From positions 61,757-125,756 of the forward strand of contig NZ_QJSP01000015.1 of NCBI RefSeq assembly GCF_003217475.1: 64,000 bases of DNA. The letters run 5' to 3'. Shown here piece by piece: positions 1-8,230 of this stretch. Position 1 is the first letter of the stretch. Every line of letters starts with the position of its first letter. A model generated the notes under the pieces. It was not told where the DNA came from and did no database searches. It saw nothing but the letters and a program-made list of their open reading frames with translations. The DNA is from Williamsia limnetica. GTDB lineage: Bacteria; Actinomycetota; Actinomycetes; Mycobacteriales; Mycobacteriaceae. The position numbers and the translations under genes are program-made.

Positions 1-14
1 GGTAGGTTTCCAGC

Positions 15-1355
15 ATGGAGCGAATGTCGCCGGCCGACGCCCAGATGTACTGGATGTCGGAGAAGATCCCCAACGACCAGTTTCTGGTCTACGTGTTCGA
101 CGGTGCTCCGCAAAGCCTCGACGCAGCAATCGATTTGGTCATCGGTCGAGCCGAATTGATTCCGGATCTCCGGCTACGAATCGCCGATGTGGACTGCGCG
201 CTGGACTATCCGTACTGGGTCCGGACCGACGCCGAATGGGATCAGGTCGTCGTCCACGACCTTGCGGATCCGACCTGGGACAACTGCCTCGACGGCATCG
301 CCGCCCTCGCGGATACGCAACTCGATCCGCGGGACAAGGCGTGGCGGCTGCATGTCTTCACAGGCGTCACGAATGTTCCCCGGTGTGCTTCGGTGGCCAC
401 CGTCGCCGTACTGCAGATCTGCCACGCGCTGGCCGATGGCAGACGGTCATCTGCCCTGGCTCGGCTCCTGTTCGGTCCCACCCCGCCCGAAGCCGCGGAA
501 CCCGGTCGCAGTGAGCAGCCCTATTCGGTGGCGCAGGCCACAGCTGTGGCAGCACTTCGGCTTCCGAAACAGATCGGCTCGCTGGGCTGGCACGGCCTCA
601 ATGCTGCTCGCACACACCGCAGACTGGTCGACGACATGATCAAAGGGCTTGTCCCGCAGCAGGCGAAAGGCCGACCACTGTTGTTGACCAACACCCGGCC
701 CGAAGGTGCGCGCGCTGTACGTACTCTCGTACGCCGACGCGATGACTTCCCGGGACCGACGGTGACGGTGAGCGCGCTGACCGCCGTCTCATTGGGGCTG
801 TCGGACTACCTCCGGGAATGCGGTGAGGACCCGACCACGCTCGGAGCCGAGGTCACAATGGCCAAGTCGGGTGCGGCGCGCTCTCGCAATCACTTTCGTA
901 ACGTCGGCATCAGTCTCTACGCCGATACCGCCGACCTGGGGTCACGGTCGCGTCACATCGCGGATGCCCTGGGGCAACGGCAGCTACGCAACAACCATCC
1001 TGCGCTCAGGGCGGGCGATGAGGCCTTCGCGGCAGTGCCTGCACCGTTGTTGCGTTGGGGCATTTTGCAGTTCGACCCGAACCGCGTGCCGGACACGGTG
1101 ACGGGTAACACCGTCGTGTCCAGCGTCAACCGCGGCGCGGCTGATCTGAGGTTCGCGAACGCGCCTGTCCTGTTCACCACAGGCTTTCCCGCGCTTTCCC
1201 CGGTCATGGGATTGACCCACGCCGTTCACGGCATCGGCGACACGGTCGCGATCAGCGTTCATGCCGCTGAATCCGCGGTCGGGGACATCGACAACTACAT
1301 GGAGATACTGGGGGCGTCGATTTCCTGGAACCAGATCGTCTCCAGTAGTCGATAG
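15..1355 (+). CDS. WS/DGAT-like acyltransferase family protein
   Basis: 446-aa protein resembling the wax ester synthase/diacylglycerol acyltransferase and condensation-domain superfamily, which transfers acyl groups from acyl-CoA to alcohols or diacylglycerol. The family motif HHxxxDG appears as C-H-A-L-A-D-G at residues 136-142: the second (catalytic) His137 and the Asp-Gly are kept, but the first His is Cys. The C-terminal half has the alternating hydrophobic pattern of the family's second domain. Length is close to the usual 450-480 aa. ATG 15 follows a GGTAGG-like sequence, but the window edge hides anything further upstream, so the true start could lie outside. It may act on complex lipids rather than storage lipid; the substrate is unknown. 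Confidence 0.7.
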   Translation: MERMSPADAQMYWMSEKIPNDQFLVYVFDGAPQSLDAAIDLVIGRAELIPDLRLRIADVDCALDYPYWVRTDAEWDQVVVHDLADPTWDNCLDGIAALADTQLDPRDKAWRLHVFTGVTNVPRCASVATVAVLQICHALADGRRSSALARLLFGPTPPEAAEPGRSEQPYSVAQATAVAALRLPKQIGSLGWHGLNAARTHRRLVDDMIKGLVPQQAKGRPLLLTNTRPEGARAVRTLVRRRDDFPGPTVTVSALTAVSLGLSDYLRECGEDPTTLGAEVTMAKSGAARSRNHFRNVGISLYADTADLGSRSRHIADALGQRQLRNNHPALRAGDEAFAAVPAPLLRWGILQFDPNRVPDTVTGNTVVSSVNRGAADLRFANAPVLFTTGFPALSPVMGLTHAVHGIGDTVAISVHAAESAVGDIDNYMEILGASISWNQIVSSSR

Positions 1356-1379
1356 CCGTCAGCGCCGGCGGCGAAGCGG

Positions 1380-2123
1380 TCAGTGTTCTCCAGTCCCGTT
1401 CTTGCTGCGGACCAGGCGTTTCGGTAATTTTCCGACGAGTTCGCCGAGCGGGGTGACGGCGACGCTGAGCGTCTCAGCGGCGTCATTGAGTTCGTCCACC
1501 GTCGACTGCAGTTTCTCGATGCTCGGAGCCAGTTGGCCGATCATCTCGACCAGATCCGAGAGGCGGTCTATGGGGCCGCCGGGCGCGATGACACGCTCCA
1601 GCGCGCCGTTGTCGCCCACGAGTTGTTCGAGCAGACCCTCGTCCGCGGTGAGACGGTCCAAGAACCCTTCGTCCTCGGACAGCCGGTCCAGCAGCCCTCC
1701 GGGTGTCGTGAGCTTGGCCAGGACCCCGTCTTCGGCGAGCATCCGGTCGACAGGTCCGTGCCGGGAGAGCAGGCGATCGAGTGGACCGCCCGCCTCGGTC
1801 ATCTGATCGAGCACTCCATCGTCGGCCAGTACGCGCTCGACCAGCCCGTCTTCGGCGAGCAACCGATCGAGTGGACCGCCGCGGGCCAGGATCCGACCCA
1901 GCGAACGGTCCTCCTCCAGCAGCTCGCCGAGCTGATTCAGCAACTGCAGAGGGCTCCGGAAGGCCGGACTGTCCCGCAAACCCATCGCCGCGGATATCTC
2001 GTAGTGCACGTTCTCGACGGCGACACGGCTCAGGGCCACGCTCGCCTCGACGGCCGACAGTGCTGCCCCCGCTGCCGCGAACCCCAGCCGAGTTGGGATC
2101 TCGATCACCAATTTGGCATCCAT
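1380..2123 (-). CDS. Decapeptide-repeat protein of unknown function
   Basis: 247-aa acidic protein, family not recognised. Residues 1-73 are partly hydrophobic (an Ala/Val-rich segment at about 14-37, not a clear membrane span). Residues 74-193 hold twelve head-to-tail 10-residue units in perfect register, consensus PLDRLLAEDG, each ending in Gly or an acidic/Gly turn; the last unit is incomplete. Residues 194-225 look like an amphipathic helix or coiled coil, followed by a basic tail. No indel breaks the register, which suggests a solenoid-like or helix-turn array. It is convergent with the upstream acyltransferase gene and co-directional with the HhH-GPD gene. No enzyme motif is visible; a structural or scaffolding role is only a guess. 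Confidence 0.72.
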   Translation of the reverse strand: MDAKLVIEIPTRLGFAAAGAALSAVEASVALSRVAVENVHYEISAAMGLRDSPAFRSPLQLLNQLGELLEEDRSLGRILARGGPLDRLLAEDGLVERVLADDGVLDQMTEAGGPLDRLLSRHGPVDRMLAEDGVLAKLTTPGGLLDRLSEDEGFLDRLTADEGLLEQLVGDNGALERVIAPGGPIDRLSDLVEMIGQLAPSIEKLQSTVDELNDAAETLSVAVTPLGELVGKLPKRLVRSKNGTGEH

Positions 2124-2162
2124 GACCTCAGCCTAGGGCGTTGCCGTGACCCCCGGGTACAT

Positions 2163-2744
2163 TCACCCGGCTTTGGCCTTGGCGGCGGCTTTCTGTTGCT
2201 TCTTGAACTCGCGCACTTCTTGCAAGGTGGCGTTGTCGACAACGTCGGCGACGGAGCGGCGTGACCCGTCGTCTCCGTAGTGGCCGGCGGCTTCCCGCCA
2301 TCCCTCCGGGTCCACGCCCAGTTGCTTGCCGAGCAGTGCCAAGAAGATCCGTGCCTTCATGTCGCCCCACCCCGGCAGCGCCTTGAGGCGTTTGAGCACA
2401 GTCTTGCCGTCTGGATCGCCTTCGGTCCAGATGGCCGACGGTTCACCGCCATAGGTGTCGACGATGACGGTTGCGAGGTCGTGGACACGCTTGGCCATCG
2501 AGCCGGGGAAGCGATGTATCGCGGGGGTGACCGAGCACAACGCCACGAACTCATCGGGGTCCGACTCGGCGATGCGATGAACATCGAAACCGTCCATCCG
2601 GTCCGCGATCTTCTGCGGACCCTTGAACGCAGCTTCCATCGGGTACTGCTGATCGAGGGTCATGCCCACGACGAGCGCGAAGTCGTCCGTCGACAACAAC
2701 TCGTCGGCCGCAGGGTCCTGTGCGATACAGATCTCGCGGGTCAT
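2163..2744 (-). CDS. HhH-GPD family base-excision-repair-like protein
   Basis: 193-aa cytoplasmic protein resembling the uncharacterised actinobacterial HhH-GPD family, related to endonuclease III/AlkA-type DNA glycosylases. The helix-hairpin-helix equivalent lies around residues 125-150 (LKALPGWGDMKARIFLALLG), followed by a region where glycosylases carry the catalytic Asp. No FeS cysteine cluster is present. The C-terminal 20 residues are Lys/Ala-rich, as often seen in DNA-binding tails. ATG 2744 is chosen over more distal starts because GGAGGA lies just upstream on the minus strand. Activity as a glycosylase is not proven by sequence. Confidence 0.75.
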   Translation of the reverse strand: MTREICIAQDPAADELLSTDDFALVVGMTLDQQYPMEAAFKGPQKIADRMDGFDVHRIAESDPDEFVALCSVTPAIHRFPGSMAKRVHDLATVIVDTYGGEPSAIWTEGDPDGKTVLKRLKALPGWGDMKARIFLALLGKQLGVDPEGWREAAGHYGDDGSRRSVADVVDNATLQEVREFKKQQKAAAKAKAG

Positions 2745-2911
2745 GTCGTCCTCCAAACGCCGTCCGGACACATCGCGCTCCAGCGTATAGGGCAGGTCAC
2801 CGGTATATCCGAGCGACGCATCGGGTAGGGCTCGAACGCCCGCGGGACGCCGGTCCGGCTGGTTGAATGCTGGCAGGAGACACACTCGGCTCGGGGATGA
2901 GGGAGTTCGCG

Positions 2912-3424
2912 GTGGCAATCGACGCAAGTGACAGCACGGTACGAAACGCAGTGGTGGGGGCGGCGGTTGCGATCGCGGCGGCCGCGATGACGGTGGTCGG
3001 CATGGCTCCCGCAGCGGCCGAACCCACGCTGGTCGACACGATCAGCTGCCACAGCGCCGATCCGTGGGGACCCCCGATCACCAATGGCAGCCCGCTGCGC
3101 ATCGACATAGACGTGTACAACAACGTGCAGTTCCCGAAGGACGGGGCCAGGGGTCCGGTGCTGTATCTGAGCGCCAACAACCCGCGCGCCGGTTTTCTCT
3201 TCGAATACAACGTGGAAACCACCGTGCGCTGGGTCAACACGACCACCGGCGCCCGCGGCAAGGTGATCATCCCGGCGCGGGGGCGGTCGGCGAGTTGGGA
3301 GGGTTCGCTGCGCACGGGCCACGGGGCGGTGCAATTCACCGTCAACCAGAAGATCGGCGCGCTCGCGTTCTTCCCGATGGTCAACCCGCAGTACTCATCG
3401 TGCGGGGGAGCCGCCGTCGTCTAG
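2912..3424 (+). CDS. Secreted protein of unknown function
   Basis: About 170-aa exported protein. With GTG 2912 as start there is a classical signal peptide: polar N-terminus, hydrophobic Ala/Val-rich core at about residues 13-30 and a likely cleavage after AAA before EPT. GAGGGAG at 2899-2905 sits 6 nt before this GTG, which favours it over ATG 2897 or ATG 2867 in the same frame. The mature part is rich in beta-type residues, and its two Cys residues (one near the mature N-terminus, one near the C-terminus) could form a disulfide. I do not recognise the family; it looks like the small secreted proteins common in Mycobacteriales. Confidence 0.75.
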   Translation: MAIDASDSTVRNAVVGAAVAIAAAAMTVVGMAPAAAEPTLVDTISCHSADPWGPPITNGSPLRIDIDVYNNVQFPKDGARGPVLYLSANNPRAGFLFEYNVETTVRWVNTTTGARGKVIIPARGRSASWEGSLRTGHGAVQFTVNQKIGALAFFPMVNPQYSSCGGAAVV

Positions 3425-3586
3425 GGCCGAACCCCGGGCGTTCGCGGCCTGCGACCGGATGTTCGAATTGTGACCGACTTTCTGTACAGGACTTACAAAC
3501 TGGGGTTGCAGCGAGGAGTAACGTCACGCGAAGGTGTCCGACGCCGGCAATGACGCCGGCCGCCGATCGGAAGGTGGTTACCCCCG

Positions 3587-5083
3587 ATGTCCACAGATGC
3601 GAGCAAGAGGCCGACCCCACCAGAGGTGGGAGAGGCTCACGTAGCCAAGGTGATCGGGGTGACCGTCGCGGCGGCAGTCGGCGGCTTCCTCTTCGGTTTC
3701 GACAGCTCGGTGGTCAACGGCGCCGTCGACTCGATCGGCACCCACTTCGAGCTCAACGACTTCATGAAGGGCTTCTCGGTCGCGATCGCGTTGATCGGCT
3801 GTGCGCTGGGCGCATGGTTCGCCGGCCGTCTTGCCGACATCTGGGGCCGCAAGAAGGTCATGCTGCTCGGTTCGGCACTCTTCATCGCGTCGTCGATCGG
3901 CACCGGCCTGGCCTGGGCGGTCCCGGATCTGCTGATCTGGCGCGTCATCGGTGGTCTGGGAATCGGTATCGCTTCGGTGATCGCACCCGCCTACATCGCC
4001 GAGATCGCCCCGGCTCGATACCGCGGTGCCCTGGGATCACTCCAGCAGCTCGCCATCACGATGGGTATCTTCGTCGCGCTGCTGTCGGACGCCCTGCTCG
4101 CCGACAGTGCCGGCGGTGCCGCGAACGATCTGTGGTTCGGTATCGAGGCCTGGCGCTGGATGTTCATGGTCGGCGTCATACCCGCACTCATCTACGGCAT
4201 CCTCGCGTTCCTCATCCCCGAATCCCCGCGCTATCTCGTCGGCAGCAACATGGACGAGGAGGCCGCCCGGATTCTGACCGAGGTCACCGGTGAAGCGAAT
4301 CCGCTCGAGCGTGTCGAAGAGATCAGGCTGACTCTCAAGCGCGAATCCAATGTGTCCATCAAAGACATCCGCGGACCGTCGTTCGGACTGCACCCGTTGG
4401 TGTGGGTCGGTATCTGGATCGCCATCTTCCAGCAGTTCGTCGGCATCAATGCGATCTTCTACTACTCGACGACTCTGTGGCAGTCCGTCGGTTTCAGTGA
4501 GAGTCAGTCGTTCAAGACCTCGGTGATCACGGCGGTGGTCAATGTCGTCATGACCTTCGCTGCGATCCTTTTCGTCGACCGGATCGGTCGACGAAAGCTT
4601 CTTCTCATCGGCTCTGTGGGCATGTTCATAGGGCTGGTGATGGCCTGTATTGCGTTCACGCAGCAGGAGGGTTCGGGCGACAACATCAGCTTGCCCGACA
4701 CCTGGGGTCTGGTAGCGCTCATCGGCGCGAACCTGTTCGTGGTCGCGTTCGCGGCGACCTGGGGGCCGGTCATGTGGGTGATGCTCGGCGAGATGTTCCC
4801 CAACCGGATCCGCGGCGTCGCCCTGGGCGTCTGCACCGGCGTCAACTGGCTGGCGAACTTCACCATCTCTCTGCTGTTCCCGCAGCTGAATCAGACACTG
4901 GGTCTGGCGTACATCTACGGGTTCTTCGCCTTCTGCGCATTCGCCTCGTATTTCTACGTACGCACCAAGGTCCCGGAGACCAAGGGTATGGAGCTCGAGG
5001 ACATGGACACCCTCGGCGATGTCGAGGAGGCCCTGAAGGCTTCCAAGGCCGCGGACAAAGCGGCGGCCAAAGACCTCAAATAG
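3587..5083 (+). CDS. Sugar porter family MFS transporter
   Basis: 498-aa inner-membrane permease with 12 predicted membrane segments, probably a proton-coupled sugar symporter. Sugar-porter signatures are present in order: GRLADIWGRKK between TM2 and TM3 (about residues 80-90), PESPRYLV after TM6 (about residue 210), QQFVGINAIFYYS in TM7 (about residue 285) and PETKGMELE after TM12 (about residue 463). The C-terminal tail is rich in Lys and Ala. The start ATG 3587 follows a GGAAGG-type ribosome site. Substrate cannot be read from sequence. It stands alone, with a convergent enoyl-CoA hydratase gene 7 bp downstream. Confidence 0.9.
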   Translation: MSTDASKRPTPPEVGEAHVAKVIGVTVAAAVGGFLFGFDSSVVNGAVDSIGTHFELNDFMKGFSVAIALIGCALGAWFAGRLADIWGRKKVMLLGSALFIASSIGTGLAWAVPDLLIWRVIGGLGIGIASVIAPAYIAEIAPARYRGALGSLQQLAITMGIFVALLSDALLADSAGGAANDLWFGIEAWRWMFMVGVIPALIYGILAFLIPESPRYLVGSNMDEEAARILTEVTGEANPLERVEEIRLTLKRESNVSIKDIRGPSFGLHPLVWVGIWIAIFQQFVGINAIFYYSTTLWQSVGFSESQSFKTSVITAVVNVVMTFAAILFVDRIGRRKLLLIGSVGMFIGLVMACIAFTQQEGSGDNISLPDTWGLVALIGANLFVVAFAATWGPVMWVMLGEMFPNRIRGVALGVCTGVNWLANFTISLLFPQLNQTLGLAYIYGFFAFCAFASYFYVRTKVPETKGMELEDMDTLGDVEEALKASKAADKAAAKDLK

Positions 5084-5090
5084 CTCGTCG

Positions 5091-5900
5091 CTATTTCGTA
5101 TCCGTGAAGTTCGGCGGCCGTCCCTCTTTGCGGGCGGCCGTCGCTTCTTGGAAGTTGTCGGTCAGGAGCCGGACGTACAGCTGACCCATGCCTTCGGTCT
5201 GTATGTGGGCGTCGAGGTTCGACGCCTGGATACCGGACCACAGGGTGCGTTTGGTCAGTTCGATTCCCGGCCGGGACAACTCCGCAATGCGCTCGGCGAT
5301 GCGAAAGGCCTCGGTCAGCAGATCATCGTCGGAAACGGCGCGGGAGACGAGCCCGATCCTGGCCGCCTCTTCGGCGGGGACGTCCCAGCCGGTGAGCATC
5401 ATCTCGGCCGCATGTGACGTACCGACCGCGCGGGGGAGCAGAAAGCTCAGACCGAGCTCGCTGGCGGTGAGGCCGTTGTTGATCCCGGCGGCCCGGAAGT
5501 AGGCACTCGACCCTGCGATCCGGATGTCACAGGCCAGGGCCAGACACAACCCACCACCGATCGCTGCGCCGTTCACCGCTGCGATGACCGGCTGATGCAT
5601 GGCCCGGAGTGCGCCCAGGGCGTCGTCGAGCATCTCCATCGACCGGAGTGCGATCGTCGGTGCGGTGAGCCCGTCGATGTGCGGAATCTTTCCTGCCGAC
5701 TTCTGATCGGCGCCGGAGCAGAAGCCGGGTCCTGCTCCCGTGAGCACCACAGCACGGATGTCATTGTCGCGGCTGATCTGCTCGAGCGTCTCCTTGAATG
5801 GGATCATGACGTCAAAGGCCATGGCATTCATGCGTTCTGGACGATTCAGAGTCACCAGCGCGACGTGTGGCCGGGGGTGGTCTACCTCTACGAAAGACAT
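5091..5900 (-). CDS. Enoyl-CoA hydratase/isomerase family protein
   Basis: 269-aa crotonase-fold enzyme, expected to act on CoA thioesters in fatty-acid or related catabolism. The oxyanion-hole segment GAGPGFCSGAD (around residues 56-66) and the signature NGAAIGGGLCLALACDIRIA (around residues 111-130) are present. The region of the general acid/base Glu reads TASELGLSFLLPRAVG, with a Glu but not the strict P-E spacing of mitochondrial hydratase, so isomerase or another crotonase reaction is possible. ATG 5900 starts the conserved domain; the upstream in-frame extension looks non-coding. The gene is convergent with the sugar transporter. Confidence 0.85.
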   Translation of the reverse strand: MSFVEVDHPRPHVALVTLNRPERMNAMAFDVMIPFKETLEQISRDNDIRAVVLTGAGPGFCSGADQKSAGKIPHIDGLTAPTIALRSMEMLDDALGALRAMHQPVIAAVNGAAIGGGLCLALACDIRIAGSSAYFRAAGINNGLTASELGLSFLLPRAVGTSHAAEMMLTGWDVPAEEAARIGLVSRAVSDDDLLTEAFRIAERIAELSRPGIELTKRTLWSGIQASNLDAHIQTEGMGQLYVRLLTDNFQEATAARKEGRPPNFTDTK

Positions 5901-6061
5901 GGGGCCATGGTGGCATGCGCTCGAATCCCTGAGACGTGGATCAGGGAAAGAGCCGTCGAAGATCAGGGTCGTTCCCCGATGCGACCGAGGCCGTCTGCTC
6001 CCTACCGTGAGTGAGGTGAGGCGGGAGACCATTTCCGCCCCATCGACGAAAGGTTGATGTG

Positions 6062-6271
6062 ATGGACAAGTTGGTTCGGGTTTCGCACGGCAGGATGTTG
6101 GGTGGCGTCTGCACGGGCATCGCGAGGCGCTATGGATGGGATGTGAACGTGGTGCGCGTGGCGTTCGTCGCCTCGTGTCTGCTGCCGGGACCGCAGTTCG
6201 TGCTGTATCTCGCCCTGTGGCTGGTGATCCCGATGGACAAGCAACACGCGAACACGATGGCGACTGCCTGA
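6062..6271 (+). CDS. PspC domain protein
   Basis: 69-aa membrane protein made of essentially one PspC domain: a basic N-terminal segment with GGVCTGIARRYGWD at about residues 13-26, then one hydrophobic membrane span at about residues 31-56. PspC proteins take part in phage-shock or envelope-stress signalling in other bacteria; this short stand-alone form is common in actinobacteria and its role is unknown. ATG 6062 is preferred to the GTG at 6059 because AAAGG lies 8 nt before it. Confidence 0.82.
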   Translation: MDKLVRVSHGRMLGGVCTGIARRYGWDVNVVRVAFVASCLLPGPQFVLYLALWLVIPMDKQHANTMATA

Positions 6272-6293
6272 TCTACGGGGGCGTCCGCCTGGG

Positions 6294-7007
6294 CTACGGG
6301 CCAGGGCTTCGGCGGCTCAGTGCGTCCATGCCGTCGAGCAGCAGCATCTGCGCGATGAAGTAGGTCGAGAGGACCGTTGCCTCCGCAATGGCGCGGGGGA
6401 CAGCGCCGCGCAGTAGATATCGACGATTCATGAGGATCGCATCCGATGCCATGAAGGCGATGCCACCGGCGGCCAACAGGCGGGTCGCGTCCGTGTCCGC
6501 ACCGCGCAGGAGAGCAGGGTCCGCGGCGGTGGCCGCCATCGTCGCCAACGTCCCACCGTAGATCCCGAGGACCGGAAGCATGCGCGGTTGATGCAGGATC
6601 ACCAGGACGGCAACCTCGTTCATCACAGCGAGGCGGGGGAGAAGTCGGCGTGTGGTGGGCACACCGCCGTGACGGATCAGTAGTCCCAGATAGGCCAGAT
6701 GCGCGAGCCCGAACAGGGTGGCGCCGGTCTGGAGTGATCGGTCCTTGTCCGGCCCGGTTGCGAACTCCTCGCGATACATGAAGTAGTCGCCTGCTGCAGA
6801 TGCCCCGACTGCCAATGACAACAGGGCGTTGTCAGGTGCACTGCGGTGTCGGGCGCCGCGTGCCACCGTGACGGCCAGCGCTGCCAGGGCAGCGGGCTTG
6901 GTCGCCGCGACCCCGGGCCGCCGGCGCGCTGCGCCGGCGACCGAGACGGCGACTGTTGCCGCCACGAAGATCTTGCGTTCCGGGAGTTTCCAACCGGGAA
7001 AACCCAT
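6294..7007 (-). CDS. YhhN family membrane protein (lysoplasmalogenase-like)
   Basis: 237-aa integral membrane protein with about eight hydrophobic segments, resembling the YhhN/TMEM86 family, whose characterised members hydrolyse lysoplasmalogens. Family-like features include SLAVGASAAGDYFMY in an early helix (Asp in membrane) and GGIAFMASDAILMNRRY near residue 200, the conserved G-x-x-x-F-x-x-S-D pattern. ATG 7007 lies 7 bp after the stop of the upstream lipase-like gene, suggesting co-transcription; an ATG at 7052 inside that gene is less likely. Actinobacterial members have no established substrate. Confidence 0.75.
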   Translation of the reverse strand: MGFPGWKLPERKIFVAATVAVSVAGAARRRPGVAATKPAALAALAVTVARGARHRSAPDNALLSLAVGASAAGDYFMYREEFATGPDKDRSLQTGATLFGLAHLAYLGLLIRHGGVPTTRRLLPRLAVMNEVAVLVILHQPRMLPVLGIYGGTLATMAATAADPALLRGADTDATRLLAAGGIAFMASDAILMNRRYLLRGAVPRAIAEATVLSTYFIAQMLLLDGMDALSRRSPGP

Positions 7008-7014
7008 CTCGGCG

Positions 7015-8196
7015 TCAGCCGCCCAAGATCTTAGAGATGAAGGCCGTGGCATCAGGCAGGGCAGCAGCCGAGGTCCCCGGACCGTCGACCGGGTAGGTCC
7101 GGACCGTCGCGGTGCGGTCGGTGGCCTGCACCCGGTTCAGGAAATCGAGCGTGTAAGGCAGTACCACCGTGGTGTCGAGCAATCCCTGGCCGATGAACAC
7201 CGGCTTCTCGAATCCGCTGTCGGGGACGCCCAGGTACGCCTCGACGATCGGCCTGAGGTTCGGTATCGACGCCACCGGTTTCGTGAACAGTTCGTTCAGG
7301 CTGGTTCCGGCCACCGCGCGCTGGAGTTCGGCCGAGCAGACCTTGACGGCCTTGTCGGTCAGTGCCCGACCCTCGGCGCTGAGGTAGGAGTCGAGGTTCA
7401 ACTCGGGGTGTGAGGCCCGGATCCCGGCGACCGCGTAGAGCACCTCTGCGGTGAGATCTGTGGGCAACGGCACCGGGATGAAGCCGGGGCCGGCGTTCAA
7501 GACAAGAGCACCGAGGTCGGCAGGCACGCTGGTGACCGTCGCTCCACGGAAATCGAGGTCAGGTCCCTGCAATTTGACGGCGTTGCGTGCGGTCGCGAGT
7601 GCGGCCGTGGCGCCACTGCCGTTGCCGTTGACAGCCCATTTGGCAGACAGGTTCGGCGCGATGTCGTGCGCTGCCTTGACCGCGTCGATGATGTTGTCCG
7701 ACTTGATCGTCGTCTGCAGGTCGGGCAGCTTGCCCTCGGTGCCCAGTCCGGCGTAATCCGAGGCGACGACGGCGTAGCCCTTCTTCAGCCACGGCGTGAT
7801 GTCGTTCCACCGAGCTGCCGATTCGGTCTTCCCCGACCACGACGGGGCGCATTTGTCGGCGAGGCCGACCGTGTCGTGCGCCCATGCCACCACGGGCCAA
7901 CCACCCTCGGGGGCAGTGCCGGTCGGCAGATAGATGGCGGCGCTGCTGAGTTCGGTGCGGTCGGCTGCTGCGTTGGTCCAATAGGTGAACCGGTTGGCCG
8001 ATCCGGCCCCGGTGACCCAGCGATCATCCGGTAGGCCGATGTTCGCGTACACCTTGCCTGCGGTGCCACCGGTCGGTACGGGTGCGGCTGCGGCCGTGCC
8101 GGCGCCGAGCCCGCCCGCGACCACGGCCGCGAGCGCCGTTGCGGTCAGTCCACACGTTCCGATACGCCGGAGTGCTTGTTTGTGAACACTTTTCAT
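7015..8196 (-). CDS. Secreted lipase-family alpha/beta-hydrolase-fold protein, active site apparently degenerate
   Basis: 393-aa exported protein with a signal peptide (basic start, hydrophobic core about 18-35, AAAAP cleavage region near 38) and overall similarity to the secretory lipase (LIP) family. Fold markers are visible: VVAWAHDTVGLADKCAPS near residue 102, YAVVASDYAGLGT near 141 and FIGQGLLDTTVV with Asp341. The nucleophile elbow, normally G-H-S-Q-G, reads G-N-G-S-G at 191-195, so the Ser position is Gly. The segment where the catalytic His is expected reads YPVDGPGT (368-375) without His. This suggests a non-catalytic or repurposed hydrolase, unless Ser194 serves. A GGAG ribosome site precedes ATG 8196. 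Confidence 0.75.
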   Translation of the reverse strand: MKSVHKQALRRIGTCGLTATALAAVVAGGLGAGTAAAAPVPTGGTAGKVYANIGLPDDRWVTGAGSANRFTYWTNAAADRTELSSAAIYLPTGTAPEGGWPVVAWAHDTVGLADKCAPSWSGKTESAARWNDITPWLKKGYAVVASDYAGLGTEGKLPDLQTTIKSDNIIDAVKAAHDIAPNLSAKWAVNGNGSGATAALATARNAVKLQGPDLDFRGATVTSVPADLGALVLNAGPGFIPVPLPTDLTAEVLYAVAGIRASHPELNLDSYLSAEGRALTDKAVKVCSAELQRAVAGTSLNELFTKPVASIPNLRPIVEAYLGVPDSGFEKPVFIGQGLLDTTVVLPYTLDFLNRVQATDRTATVRTYPVDGPGTSAAALPDATAFISKILGG

Positions 8197-8230
8197 GTGA
8201 TGTCTCCTACGAAGGTCCGCGGCGAGCGGA

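Noticed and set aside
1533..2264. 243-aa plus-strand frame over the decapeptide-repeat gene
   Set aside because: The minus frame has a coherent 10-residue repeat; the plus frame follows passively from the same DNA repeats.
3064..4293. 409-aa open frame overlapping the secreted protein and sugar transporter genes
   Set aside because: Wrong frame over two supported genes; composition typical of frame-shifted high-GC DNA.
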